Positions 43,142 through 53,340 of a DNA stretch of 64,000 nt are shown piece after piece. Below the pieces are notes generated by a model. It worked only from the letters and a program-made list of their open reading frames with translations, did no database searches and was not told the origin of the DNA. This DNA comes from Paraphaeosphaeria minitans (lineage: Eukaryota; Ascomycota; Dothideomycetes; Pleosporales; Didymosphaeriaceae), in contig WJXW01000001.1 of NCBI GenBank assembly GCA_015832175.1, positions 4,402,001 to 4,466,000 of the forward strand, read 5' to 3'. A program made the translations under genes and the position numbers. The first letter of the stretch is position 1; every line of letters begins with the position of its first letter.

Positions 43142-44587
43142 CGCTGCAGGCTAGAGATTGCTATTTGGGGTGGGTTGAATTGGCACTGGCTTATCGTCGA
43201 TGTGCTCTTTAAACACTTCGAGGCGTGAGCTTAATAGATAGCTCTGTCGATACGTCCCTTGCCTTATGAATTAAAAACTGTCAGAGTTTATGAGATTTAG
43301 AAGCAGCAGAGAAGGGTTTACTGACTCACGAGGAGCGGACCTTCCGTTTTGGGTCCCCCGAAATGACTCCTCATGATTGCGAGCACCAATAAACTGTTGC
43401 TTAACGTTAGCTTATACTAGCTAACACTATTTCTGGATCAATGCACGCGCTAGCATGGGGCAGGGTCGGAGGAACTAAGAACCAGTAGGTATTAGATGAG
43501 CTGCCGCCACGCTGACAGTTCAACGTTCGACAGCGTGCAACCCACTGCGGAGCCCGACATAACTTACCGGGCTTACCGTACATGACTAAACGACTACCAG
43601 TGACACTATTATGCCGATCTTCAATCCGATCTTTACAAGCGCCGACATGACCAAGCCAACGGATACTTACAAGCTGGTGAATAGTGTGCTGCGGACCAGG
43701 TCGGCTGCTATCTATCTAGAATCAATGATGTTACCAAGGGTTTACCTACTTCGTACATAGCAAGACATGTGACGATGCTACGATCCCTGCAAAACAGTCA
43801 AGTTCTTGTTCACATTGGCCCAGCAAGGATATTTGACTCTCCATATCAACCCTCACCTACATTTGACAGTGTGGGACCTCCCACACTGAAAGTGGCTTCC
43901 AACCCTTGTATAGTTGTCGACGAAAGATATGTGAGTCGAAACACGGACACATACCTACTTCAAGCTTCGATAGTCAAAGGTGACAGGTAACGTTTGATTT
44001 TGAGATCCCTCTAGCCCCAAGAAAGAACAGGTGACCGTTCCTTCGCTCTTCTTCGCTGTACCCTTCGCCGCGCTCTTCTCCGCACTCATCCTTTCTTGTG
44101 TTGTTCCTCTTAGAGTAGTTATGGATGTTTTTATTCTCTTCCTCCTTCTCGTCGCCGCTTTTTGAATCTCCCAGTAAAATCCTCAGTTCCATTTCGTCGC
44201 TGTATACGTGACCCAATACGGCTCAACCCCTCCGCTTGTACCTCCTTCCGCATCTTCTTCAGGGTTTTCCATGCGTTCTCCTCAACCGCAGTTGCCACCG
44301 TCTCCAGCCTCGACCACCTCTTTTCTTTCATTCTTACCGCGCCCACCGCTGACGTCGCAGCTTCTACGGCCCTGCTGTCGCTCTGCACTATCTTAAAGAT
44401 TTTTAGCGACGCTGACAACGCATCGATAATGTGATTTTGCGCGGCTGAGACATGAGATTGATGTTTGAAAAACAGCGATTCTTTAGTCCATCAAAGTAGA
44501 GTATTCCTCGAAGTCAATATGCAACTACGTCAACTCCTCAAGTAAATTATCAGAGAGGAGCAGGTCAACCGATTGCAGCGTTTCTTT
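43142..44587. other. gene-poor stretch, one unexplained open frame
   Basis: About 1.45 kb. On the minus strand, 44131-44505 is open and reads like a charged helix (RWSRLETVATAVEENAWKTL) but lacks an ATG. Otherwise nothing was recognised. Confidence 0.35.
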
Positions 44588-45566
44588 CTACTGGTCCAGC
44601 GCCCAATCAATCTTGGGCGTCGGGATAGGTATCCAAGACCGAACATGCCCAGTCTCGTATTCAACTGACTCCAAAGCTTTTGCTATTTCCGAAAAGTAGA
44701 CAAGACGCTCGCTGAGTAGCTGGCACGCGGACCGGAATGCTGTGACCTCAAAATATGTAGACCTAGGTTCCAAATCGAGGAGCCAGCCCTGCAGAGTTTC
44801 GAAAGTGGAATGATCGCCATCACCCCTTTCCTGGCCACAGATGGCTTTAAGTGATAATCACTTTGTGACAATGGTGAGGGGGAAGGTTGAGTGCAGGTAT
44901 TCTGGAGCCATTCCTTCGCGATATGTCAGTCGTTATACCTTCGTGCTCTGTGAGCAGAAGCACCTCCCATATTGACGTGCTCCAGCTTCATGAATTGGCG
45001 CTTCCACGCCCGTACCTTCATCATTGGATGCTGCAGTCATGGAATCAGTCACGTAATCGAACACTTCCCAAAATTCGTCGCCAACGTCGAAGATTCAGTG
45101 TCTCAAGGTCCGGCAACCGAGCCAGTATCTAGGCCAGCGTTGCGCTCATCAGGAAATCTCTGTAAAAGTCTCTGTCCCGGCCCTTCTTGGTCTCCAGACT
45201 ACCTTCGTACTTCTTCAAGACGTTGGGAATTTGTCGAAGGTCAAAGCGTTGTTCCCATGTCAATTCGTGATTCTTCAATATATGCTCATCGGACTGCCGT
45301 GCATCCTGGTCGAAACGTTGCATATTAAAGGATTTCACAAGCTTAGCTTTGGCAGGGTTGGAAAGCAGCGGTATGATGAGCTTTTGGAGAGCGTCAGGGT
45401 TTCCGGGAAAGTTGTTGTAGATGATTTTGCGATACAAGCAAAACAGAGCGAGGTGGGAAATTTGGCGATTTACAAAGAGGAGGTTGTGTAGGTAGGTACC
45501 TATGTCTCCAGGATCGTTATCACCTTGAAGGTCGCCCTCACCCGCGACAACCGATTCGATTACCAT
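44588..45566 (-). pseudogene. broken F-box/LRR-like gene
   Basis: The 5' part (ATG 45566) reads DIGTYLHNLLFVNRQISHLA then LFCLYRKIIYNNFPGN, typical of fungal F-box-like proteins just after the F-box. The frame stops at TAG 45129-45131 right after LMSATLA, and the same frame then continues LARLPDLETLNLRRW, an LRR-like strand. A frame change follows near EFWEVFDYV. The 3' part (FETLQGWLLDLEPRSTYFEV to the stop at 44588) is in yet another frame. At least one nonsense codon and two shifts make this a pseudogene. Confidence 0.6.
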
Positions 45567-45848
45567 GGTATCTCCTTAGGGAGGCTAATTGACCCTCACG
45601 GAGACATTTTGAAAGTTTGCAACAAGGAGGAGGGCGTGGATATCATTTGTGAGTGGCGTTATCAGCCAACCCTGGAGAGAGAAGCGACCTGATCGCATGC
45701 CGCTTACGCTGCTGCTGCCCCGCACTGGGTACGTACGGTAGTTCTACCCCCACCACCTCATTCGCACACCAGCCCCCAGCCCACTAGATATCTTCCCATA
45801 TTCACCATAGTCGCATCTGCACCGAAAACAGAACGCCACCTCCCAGTC

Positions 45849-46560
45849 ATGCCCCCCAAGAACAAAGGCAAAGGCAAAGACCCCGGAGGCGACAGCAAAG
45901 GCGACGGCAAATCCAAGCTCAAGCCCGCCACCAGCATCAACGTGCGGCACATCCTATGCGAGAAGCACAGCAAGAAAGAAGAAGCGCTGGAGAAGCTGAG
46001 GAATGGCGCAAAGTTCGACGAGGTTGCGAGAGAGATGAGCGAGGACAAAGCTAGGCAAGGTAAGTAGGTAGGTAACCTACCTAACACCTTTGAACCGCCC
46101 CGTCCACTTGCGTCGTCCCGATGCCGTCTGTCACTTAGCTCGAACCCCTGCATAGGGTCGTTCGATCTCGCTCGCAAGGAGACGCGAAGACGTGAAGACG
46201 TGAAGACGCGAAGACCACACCTCACCTCATACACACCCTTTGTTATACATCCGCCTCCACATCTCTCTCCGTATACAGAGTCATCCAGCCTGCCCTCACC
46301 TCCCCCACCCCCAAGACTCGTACCCGCACATCCCTAACCACCCCAGGCGGTTCCCTTGGCTGGAAAGTCCGCGGCAGTCTCCTCGCCGACTTCGAGAAAG
46401 TCGCCTACGACCTAGAACCGAGCAGTAAGTCCCCCCTCGCCAGCCTGTCTGCACAGCAAGCACCGAAAGCTGATTGTTTCCAGCCACGGGGAGTCCCAAG
46501 ATGGGCGAGGTCAAGACGTCTGAGGGGTACCACATCATCATGGTGGAGGGGCGGAAGTGA
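45849..46560 (+). CDS. pin4: parvulin-type peptidyl-prolyl isomerase (Par14/Pin4-like)
   Basis: Three exons, 45849-46059, 46347-46424 and 46484-46560, giving 121 aa. The introns are GTAAGT..CCCAG (287 nt) and GTAAGT..TCCAG (59 nt). A basic Lys/Gly-rich N-terminus ([13 protein letters not shown]) precedes the rotamase domain: [53 protein letters not shown]. There is no WW domain, so this is the Par14 subtype rather than Pin1. The enzyme isomerises X-Pro bonds; Par14 proteins bind DNA and pre-ribosomes. The length equals the family norm (~120-130 aa). Confidence 0.9.
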
Positions 46561-47089
46561 TGGGGGACGGGGGACGGGAAGAGCCGTGGAACGCCCGCGA
46601 GGTTTGGAAATCTTCAAGCTTGCGATCGTGGAGCGGAGTGGAGGGGAGGGGAGAATGCAGGAGCCAGCCGAGCATGCACAGCGTACCAGCCATCAGACGC
46701 GAGTGCGTACCTACCCACAGCAGCACCGGGCACGACAGAGACGGTTGATTCCACAAAGGGTAAATGTTTCATCACACATGCCATTACTATGGACAATCCG
46801 CCGTTTCCTGTCTGTCATTCATGATGTACTTCAAATCCCATTCATACATGTGCCAAAGACCGTGTCCGCTATAACGAGACAAGTCGAGTCGCTTCCCTTC
46901 CGCATTGCATCGCTCAAAAAGCACGATCAATCATGTCCGGCCTCACCGCCTCCCCACTCGTAGGTGCTTCCTCCGGGGTATATTCCTCCGCTTCGCACTT
47001 GCCCGCATTCGCTCCGTCGCAGCACAGTGGCTCGGTCTAGGTAGGGCTCGGGCCTAGGTAGGAAACACGGCAAGGCAGGTTGACGCACT
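46561..47089. other. intergenic between convergent genes
   Basis: About 530 bp, with CCTAGGTA near 47053. No gene was recognised. Confidence 0.4.
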
Positions 47090-50000
47090 TCATCCGTCGC
47101 CATTTACTTTGAGCGCCACGCCGTTCAAGCCGTTCTGCGCAAGCACCATGTCCATGAAGCTCTTCTTCAGCCTGTGTTTCTTTTCCGAGACAAGCCCAGT
47201 CTGCGCCTCTGCGAGGTGAATCCGTCTCCTTCTAGTGACGTTCTTGATCTCTTTCAGAAGCGGCTGAATGCTTTTCAGCTTCTCGATCTCCGGGTATAGT
47301 AGGGAATCTTCGATCCAATACAAGCCTTCCATATCGAGGAACTGCTGCCGGGCTTCCTTGACCGACTCTTGTATCCGTGTGTAATCAAAGTCCGGCGCAC
47401 CCTCCATAGGAAAACGGAAATCTTGTGCGAGGAGAGCGACGTCGTATTGGCGGAGAAGAAGGTCGCGATGCTTTGATGTGAAAGGGATGCGTGCCCATGA
47501 AGAATAGGGCTCGTCCAGCCTCGCAAGATCGAGCTCGGGAAGGCCGAGAATGCCGACCGCTTGGAAAGAGGGTATATACACCTTCTCACTTGAATGGACT
47601 TGAAGGTCGGCGGATGTCGCGTAGAAGATTGGCAGAAATATGGCGGAGATGCCTAGCTCTTCACCAGAGAAATGTAGTGGTCGGTTGTTTCCAAGCTCGC
47701 ACGCTCTTCGCAGTGCGCGGGGCAGCTTATCGACTCGCCGTCTTCGCGCAGCGAGTTGTTCATGCCGCTTTGCTTCTTCGGCTGCACGTCTCTGTGCTTC
47801 TTCCTCTTCCCGTTTGCGAGCAGCTTCTGCTTCTTCTGCGGCACGTTTCGCTTCTTCCTCCGCCTTTGCTTTCTTCTGCGCTTCTTCTTCGGCAGCTTTG
47901 CGGGCATCTTCTTCAGCTTTCTTCTTACGCGCAGCCTCCTCTTCACGTTCTCGAGCGGCGTCCTCTTCTTGCTTGCGTGCAGCTTCCTCGGCAGCTTTCT
48001 TCTTGGCCTCGGCTTGCTTCTCGGCCCGCTTCTGCTCTTCCAGACGACGTTCGCGAACCACATCCGGGGTCGCTGCCTTCTCAGGAGGTCCAGGTGGCGA
48101 TTTTGCCGACGCACTGGGGGTTCTCTTGACCTTCGTGTCATCAAGAGATTCGTTCGAGGCCCGTCGCTTCTTGATGTTGACATTATGCACATCTTTCTCC
48201 ATCGGCCGTGGCTTCAATTTCTGCTTGACTCCCTTCTCATCCGCAGAGTCTGTACCCAGCCTGCTCTTGACGTGATCATTCTCCACCTTCGTATGTATTT
48301 TGGACTTTGGTCGGTCATGATCACTATGGTCGTGCGAGGCGGCCCTGGGTATCTTCTTAGATTGGTTGTTTTCGTCACCTCCCTTGACTCTTTTGAGAGA
48401 CTTGTGATGTTCTTCGCCTTCGCTATACGAACGCGGCTTGGTTGACTTCTTCACTGGCGCCCGCACCTCGTCATCGCTATCCTCGTCACTGGTTTCTTCG
48501 TCGACAACCCGTCTGTGCCGTTTGACGTTCTGATTTGCCATTTCTTTACCCGACATCAACCTTCTTGACTTTTGTGCGGTCGTGGATTTTGTGAGGGCGG
48601 CCGGCTTGTGGTTAGGTCGGGGTGAAGACGAGCGATCTCGGCGTATCAGCGGCGAAGACTTTCGTTTCAGTTGAGTGGGGCGGTTCGGCGGCTCTTTCTT
48701 TACTCGTTTCGGGCTCTTGCGGGTCGTAGAATAGAGATCATAGGCCTGCTTGAGCGCGTCTCTTTCTTGCTCCCACTTGGGGCCTCGTCGCTCCTCCGAA
48801 ATCTCCCAGTAGGTTTTGCCTTCTCGATTTCGCCTCGTAGGATTGAAATTGTCCTGCTCGAGTAATAGGTTTACAATCTTCAAGTGTCCTCTGCCGATGG
48901 CTACAAGCATGGGTGTCTCGCTGTGTTTTGAGGGATCAGGGTCCGGTTTGAGTCCGCTTGCGAGGAGAATACTGAGAATGTCGTAGTGGCCTCCGCGCGA
49001 AGCAGCCACACCGCACGCAATGTTGATCTTGACGTTGCTGTTGATGAGCTCTCCCACTGCCAAAATATCTCCGTCGCCTGCTTTTTCGATCAGCGTTTCG
49101 GTGTTGTATTCATTGTATAGTAGTCGCGAAGTCGATTTGGTCTGTGTTACTGCCGCATTGCTCTCCTCTTCGGTTGCAGCGGATGTGTCGACTTCTCGTC
49201 TCATGGCAGACTTGAGCTCTTTCTCAATGCCGTCAACGTCTTCGGGAAAGTCCACGTCGTTCTTGCTAGGAAGTACGTCAATTGCACGCTGTCCTTTCTT
49301 GTTCTGGTGGTGCGGATTCACATGTCCTTCATTCAACAGAATCCTCACCACATCCAAGTGCCCGTTTTCCACGGCGTCGATGAGCGGCGTATCTCGATCG
49401 TTCGATTCACAATCAGTCCGGCATCCTTTGCTGATCAATAATCCGACGACTTCTTCCCAGCCGTGAAGCGAAGCTTTCTGCAATGGAGTGATTCCAGCAA
49501 AGTCGGGCACATCAATCTCTTCCGGAGCCGCCTCGTAAGCGATCCGTACCGCGTCAAGATTGCCCTTCTCACTCTCCCGTGCAAGGCGGGTTGAGCCAAA
49601 TTTGTCGACGCGGCGCGGTGCCATTGTGCGTGCGGGCGACGTGAGGGCACGACCGGGGCGCCCTCTTGAGCGCGACTGCGTAGGTAGATTCGGCATTTGC
49701 GTGAGACGGGGTGAAGACGAGTTTTCAGAGCTGTCGTCGGACCAGTTCTTGCGCTCTGTCGACACGGCCAGTGCCGTCATGTCTTTGCGCTTGCGACCGG
49801 TTGCGCCGGAGACAAACGACTGTGTTGACTGGGAGCGCTTGTGGGGCCGACCTAACCCCGGTGTTGCTGGGGAAGTCGGCTGCCGCATTTCCCGCACGCC
49901 CTCAGTTTTGGCCTTTTGGCGAGGCGGCTCAAGTCCTTTCGGATGGGACTCGTCGCGCAGCTTGCGTTTACGAGACTCGACGGTGGAAGCGCTACGACCG

Positions 50001-50512
50001 CGGCCCATGGGCCGGGGAGGTGACGCGGCCGAGTGCACGGGAGATCTGGCCGAGTCGGTTGGGCTCGTTTCTTTGGTGTGGCGCGAGGTGGTGCGGCTGC
50101 TGGGCGAGGTGGGCACAGGGCTCTTCGCGTCGGCATCCGAGCCATGCTTCGCGCCGTTGGGCCTGTCAACAGAGTGCCGTCGGCCGTTGACAGCCTCTTT
50201 GACGAAGCGCAGTCGGGCGGCATCGTCGTCGTCGGCATCGTCGTCGTCGCTGCGCTCCGTCTTGATCACCTTGGCCTCGGCGTGGTCAGCGTCGGTCTTG
50301 AGATCGAGCACGACCGTCTCGGCTTCGGACTCGTTGGCAGCATCGTCGTTATGGTCGTGAGCGCCATTCTGCAGCGCGGCGAGCGACGGCTTGCGCTCCC
50401 GGGGCGGCGAGGCAGCGGTCGGGGCAGGTCCTTCTTCGTTGGAACGGGCGGCGTCGCGGCTGGCAGGGTCGGTGGCGGGGGATTTTACGGTGGCATCGCC
50501 ATTACTGTTCAT
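47090..50512 (-). CDS. hos4: Hos4-like ankyrin protein of the Set3 complex
   Basis: 1140 aa, one exon. The start is ATG 50512 (MNSNGDATVKSPATD); the open frame extends 285 nt further 5', but that part is hydrophobic, Cys/Pro-rich and unlike the rest. The first 290 residues are disordered, with acidic and Ser/Pro/Arg patches. Ankyrin repeats lie at about 300-430 (GITPLQKASLHGWEEVVGLL, DTPLIDAVENGHLDVVRILL) and about 490-590. A long Glu/Lys/Ala coiled coil spans about 815-930. A conserved C-terminal domain holds VYIPSFQAVGILGLPELD. Hos4 with Set3 and the Hos2 deacetylase represses transcription. The same layout suggests this is the fungal orthologue. Confidence 0.8.
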   Translation of the reverse strand: MNSNGDATVKSPATDPASRDAARSNEEGPAPTAASPPRERKPSLAALQNGAHDHNDDAANESEAETVVLDLKTDADHAEAKVIKTERSDDDDADDDDAARLRFVKEAVNGRRHSVDRPNGAKHGSDADAKSPVPTSPSSRTTSRHTKETSPTDSARSPVHSAASPPRPMGRGRSASTVESRKRKLRDESHPKGLEPPRQKAKTEGVREMRQPTSPATPGLGRPHKRSQSTQSFVSGATGRKRKDMTALAVSTERKNWSDDSSENSSSPRLTQMPNLPTQSRSRGRPGRALTSPARTMAPRRVDKFGSTRLARESEKGNLDAVRIAYEAAPEEIDVPDFAGITPLQKASLHGWEEVVGLLISKGCRTDCESNDRDTPLIDAVENGHLDVVRILLNEGHVNPHHQNKKGQRAIDVLPSKNDVDFPEDVDGIEKELKSAMRREVDTSAATEEESNAAVTQTKSTSRLLYNEYNTETLIEKAGDGDILAVGELINSNVKINIACGVAASRGGHYDILSILLASGLKPDPDPSKHSETPMLVAIGRGHLKIVNLLLEQDNFNPTRRNREGKTYWEISEERRGPKWEQERDALKQAYDLYSTTRKSPKRVKKEPPNRPTQLKRKSSPLIRRDRSSSPRPNHKPAALTKSTTAQKSRRLMSGKEMANQNVKRHRRVVDEETSDEDSDDEVRAPVKKSTKPRSYSEGEEHHKSLKRVKGGDENNQSKKIPRAASHDHSDHDRPKSKIHTKVENDHVKSRLGTDSADEKGVKQKLKPRPMEKDVHNVNIKKRRASNESLDDTKVKRTPSASAKSPPGPPEKAATPDVVRERRLEEQKRAEKQAEAKKKAAEEAARKQEEDAAREREEEAARKKKAEEDARKAAEEEAQKKAKAEEEAKRAAEEAEAARKREEEEAQRRAAEEAKRHEQLAARRRRVDKLPRALRRACELGNNRPLHFSGEELGISAIFLPIFYATSADLQVHSSEKVYIPSFQAVGILGLPELDLARLDEPYSSWARIPFTSKHRDLLLRQYDVALLAQDFRFPMEGAPDFDYTRIQESVKEARQQFLDMEGLYWIEDSLLYPEIEKLKSIQPLLKEIKNVTRRRRIHLAEAQTGLVSEKKHRLKKSFMDMVLAQNGLNGVALKVNGDG

Positions 50513-51256
50513 CACGCAGGAAGTGGACAGGACCCAGAATCCTGCCTCATGTCGGCCTCTTCGAGCAAGGGACAGGCGAGGGCGGCGCACGCACAAAGCA
50601 GGTCGGTAGCGCGTGGCGCCCGGTGGCTTTGTATGTCGGAGTAGCGAACAAGGGCTCAGGGGCAGCGTGAGGATGGAGGCGATGGGTGGTGAAGGTAAGG
50701 TAAATGTGCAGCAGAGGCAAAGAGGGAGTGAGATACGGGGACGGGCGAAGAGAGGCGTTGCGGCGGGTCTGCAGTCGCCCAGCCAGCGACCAACCACTCA
50801 GCAGCAGGCTGGCCCCAGAAGCCTGCTCGTCTCATCGAAACCCTGCCGGCGGCGGCCGTGCGCGACGCCCTCACTATGATGAATGGGGTGGGAGGGGGGA
50901 GTACATGGAGGACGACACCGAGGCCGCTTGCAGGCATTTATACGGCAACGTGAATGAGGCCTGCGCTGACTGAAGTATTCGCTGGCGGTAACACGCTGGG
51001 GAGGCAGCGTCCGCGAGCCGTGTTTCCCGCCTGCCCACCGCGACTGCCTGGCGAAGGACGCTAGGCAGGTGCGATGGACGGGGACGGTAGTGCTTTCTCT
51101 CCACCAGAGCTTCACTGTCGCAATCTTCACCAACACACTGCCATGACCATCATGACCGTCATGACCATGGGCGCAGTCTTCACCGACACTGCCACCACCT
51201 TGGGCGCAGTCCTCACCGACACCGCCACTGCCACCACCACCACCACCACCACCACC
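50513..51256. other. intergenic, divergent promoter
   Basis: About 740 bp between hos4 and the polyprenol reductase gene. It carries repeated ATGACC/GTCATG units (51141-51170) and a CAC repeat that runs into the reductase ATG. Confidence 0.4.
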
Positions 51257-52189
51257 ATGGACGCAGTCATGCACTTGCTCGGTCTGCTGCTCACGCCCGC
51301 TGCCGTGCGCGCCTTCTACCTCGCCGCCTCAGCTCTTGTATCGCGACACCGTCTCAGCTCTGTAGTCACCGACTGACCCGGTTGCTTACTTTAGGTCCTC
51401 GTCATACAGGCCACGCCCGCCCTTCGCAACCGCTTTCTTGCCTACGGCTCGCGTGCAACAACAGCGAAGCCAGCCCAGGTCTGCCCGCCAAAGGGCCTGG
51501 AACGGTTGCTCGACTATGCTGCGACCTTCCAGGTGCCCCACAGCTACTTCACCCACTTCTACGTGGCCTCGGTAGCCAGCTCCGTTTTCTGGGCATGGAA
51601 GCTGCGGCTCTGGGACGCGGGCGGGCAGCTGCCTGCTCTGTGGGCCCTGATGCTACTCCAGGGCGTGCGACGGCTGGTTGAGTCGTACGCGTATACGTCT
51701 TCGAGTACCAGCTCCATGTGGATTGCGCATTGGATTCTGGGTCTGCTTTTCTACATGGTGACCAACGTGGCCGTCTGGGTGGATTTGCAATCAGACCTTG
51801 GGCTGCATCGCGAGTCCTACCCAGCTGCACTAAGCTGGAAGACGGCCATCTTCGCACCGGCAGTCCTCACAGTACAGGGCATACAGCACGTCTACCATGC
51901 CTACCTCTACCGACTTCGCACGCAGAACGATGGCTATCAGCTGCCGTCGCACCCGCTCTTTCCGAATCTGCTCTGCCCGCACTACACCTGCGACATTGCC
52001 GTGTACGTCCTGCTATCGTTTCTCGGTGCACCGACCGGATGTCCTGTCAATTGGACATTGGCCACGGCCGCTTTGTTCACAGCTGTGAACCTCGGCGTCA
52101 CAGCTGCCGGCACGAAGGACTGGTACGAGCAGAGGTTCGGGAAAGACAAGACGAGCGCGCGGCGTCGCATGCTTCCTTGGTTGTGGTAA
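51257..52189 (+). CDS. dfg10: polyprenol reductase (DFG10/SRD5A3 family)
   Basis: Two exons, 51257-51337 and 51395-52189, giving 291 aa. The 57-nt intron (GTATCG..TTTAG) keeps frame and removes a segment that ends in TGA. A membrane span continues across the join (FYLAASAL-VLVIQATPAL). Conserved parts are PHSYFTHFYV, IAHWILGLLFYMVTNVAVW, HPLFPNLLCPHYTCDIAVYV, and the C-terminal TKDWYEQRFGKD typical of steroid 5-alpha-reductase-type enzymes. The enzyme takes part in making dolichol, the ER lipid carrier of N-glycans. Upstream in-frame ATGs (51143 onward) could add a Thr-rich tail, so the start is not certain. Confidence 0.88.
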
Positions 52190-52199
52190 CTTTCGCAAT

Positions 52200-53340
52200 C
52201 TACCCAAACCTTTTGGTCATCTCCTCCGGCTTGTTCCCAAAGATCGTCTCAATCTCCTGCAAGATGGCAGGCGTCAGTTGTCTGTAGATCTCCACCGCAT
52301 GCACCGTCTGCCAGATCTGTTCCGGCCGACTCGCTCCTGTGATCGCACTGGCAACATTCTCGTTGGCCAGCACCCACGCCATCGATAGCGTCGCCACATT
52401 TGTCCCAAGCCTCTCCGCAACCTCCATCAACTTCTTAATCTTGCCCTGCTCCTCGTCCCACAGAGGCGTCTCTTTTTTCTTCAACATCATCTGCACAGCA
52501 GGCTCATCGCTCGTCTTCAGCCGACTATCCTCCGGTATCCCATCGATGTACTTCCCAGTCAAGAGCCCGCCCGCCAGCGGACTGAAGATCGTCAGCCCTA
52601 AACCCCTCCTAGTATACAGCCCCGCGTTCTTAAACTCGCCATCGACCTTCTCCCTCCTCAATAGCGAGTACCCCGGCTGCTCGACAATAGGCCCAATGAG
52701 CCCCAATCGGTCTGCCACCGCCCATGCTTCTTCCACTTCGCTCGCGAGCCATTCCGACGTTCCCCAGTATAACACTTTGCCACTGTTGATAAGAAAGTTC
52801 ATTGCACGGACGGTTTCCTCGATGGGCGTCTGGCGGTCGGGTCGATGCGCGTAGAGTATGTCTACATAGGACAGCTGCAGGCGCTGCAGCGACGCTTCGG
52901 TCCCCTCGATCAGATGCTTCCGCGAGAGACCCATGTTGTTTACTTTTGCGCGTGGACTGCCAACGTGAGCCGAGTTTGCGGCGCCCCAGTTGATCTGCAA
53001 ACCAATGTCAGCACCATGCGCTTCTGCCGTGGTAGTCTACCATGCCGTCCCAAGACAGAAGCCACACCCTTGTTTGACTTACCTTGGTCGACATGACCAA
53101 ATCGTTCCGCCGCCACCCAAAGCGCCTGATTGCGAGCCCAATCACCCGTTCTGACTCGCCATTCTGGTAGCCTTCCGCGCAGTCGAAGAAATTGATCCCC
53201 GCGTCGTAGGCGGCTTTGAGGCAGGAGAAGGTGGCTTCGTCATCGATGTTGCCGCCGTAGGTGATCCAGCCGCCCAGCGAGATGGCGCTGACTTGGAGGC
53301 CGGAGCGTCCGACGAAGCGGTATTGCATTTCGGGTATCAT
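52200..53340 (-). CDS. aldo/keto reductase (Kv-beta-like)
   Basis: Two exons, 53083-53340 and 52200-52994, giving 350 aa. The 88-nt intron is GTAAGT..TGCAG. Start ATG 53340 (MIPEMQYRFVGRSGLQVS); the Met at residue 5 is also possible. The AKR catalytic tetrad is visible: Asp and Tyr in FFDCAEGYQNGESE, Lys in MSTK at the exon end, His in YAHRPD. Later motifs are EQPGYSLLRRE, LAGGLLTGKY and ITGASRPEQI (NADPH site). Similarity to the K+-channel beta-subunit group is clear, but the substrate is unknown. Its stop lies only 10 bp from the stop of the convergent polyprenol reductase gene. Confidence 0.93.

Noticed and set aside
49560..50360. 266-aa and other plus-strand frames opposite hos4
   Set aside because: Shadows created by the GC-rich, low-complexity hos4 coding strand.
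50513..50797. 95-residue 5' extension of the hos4 frame
   Set aside because: Hydrophobic and Cys/Pro-rich, unlike the rest of the protein; the ATG at 50512 opens family-like sequence.
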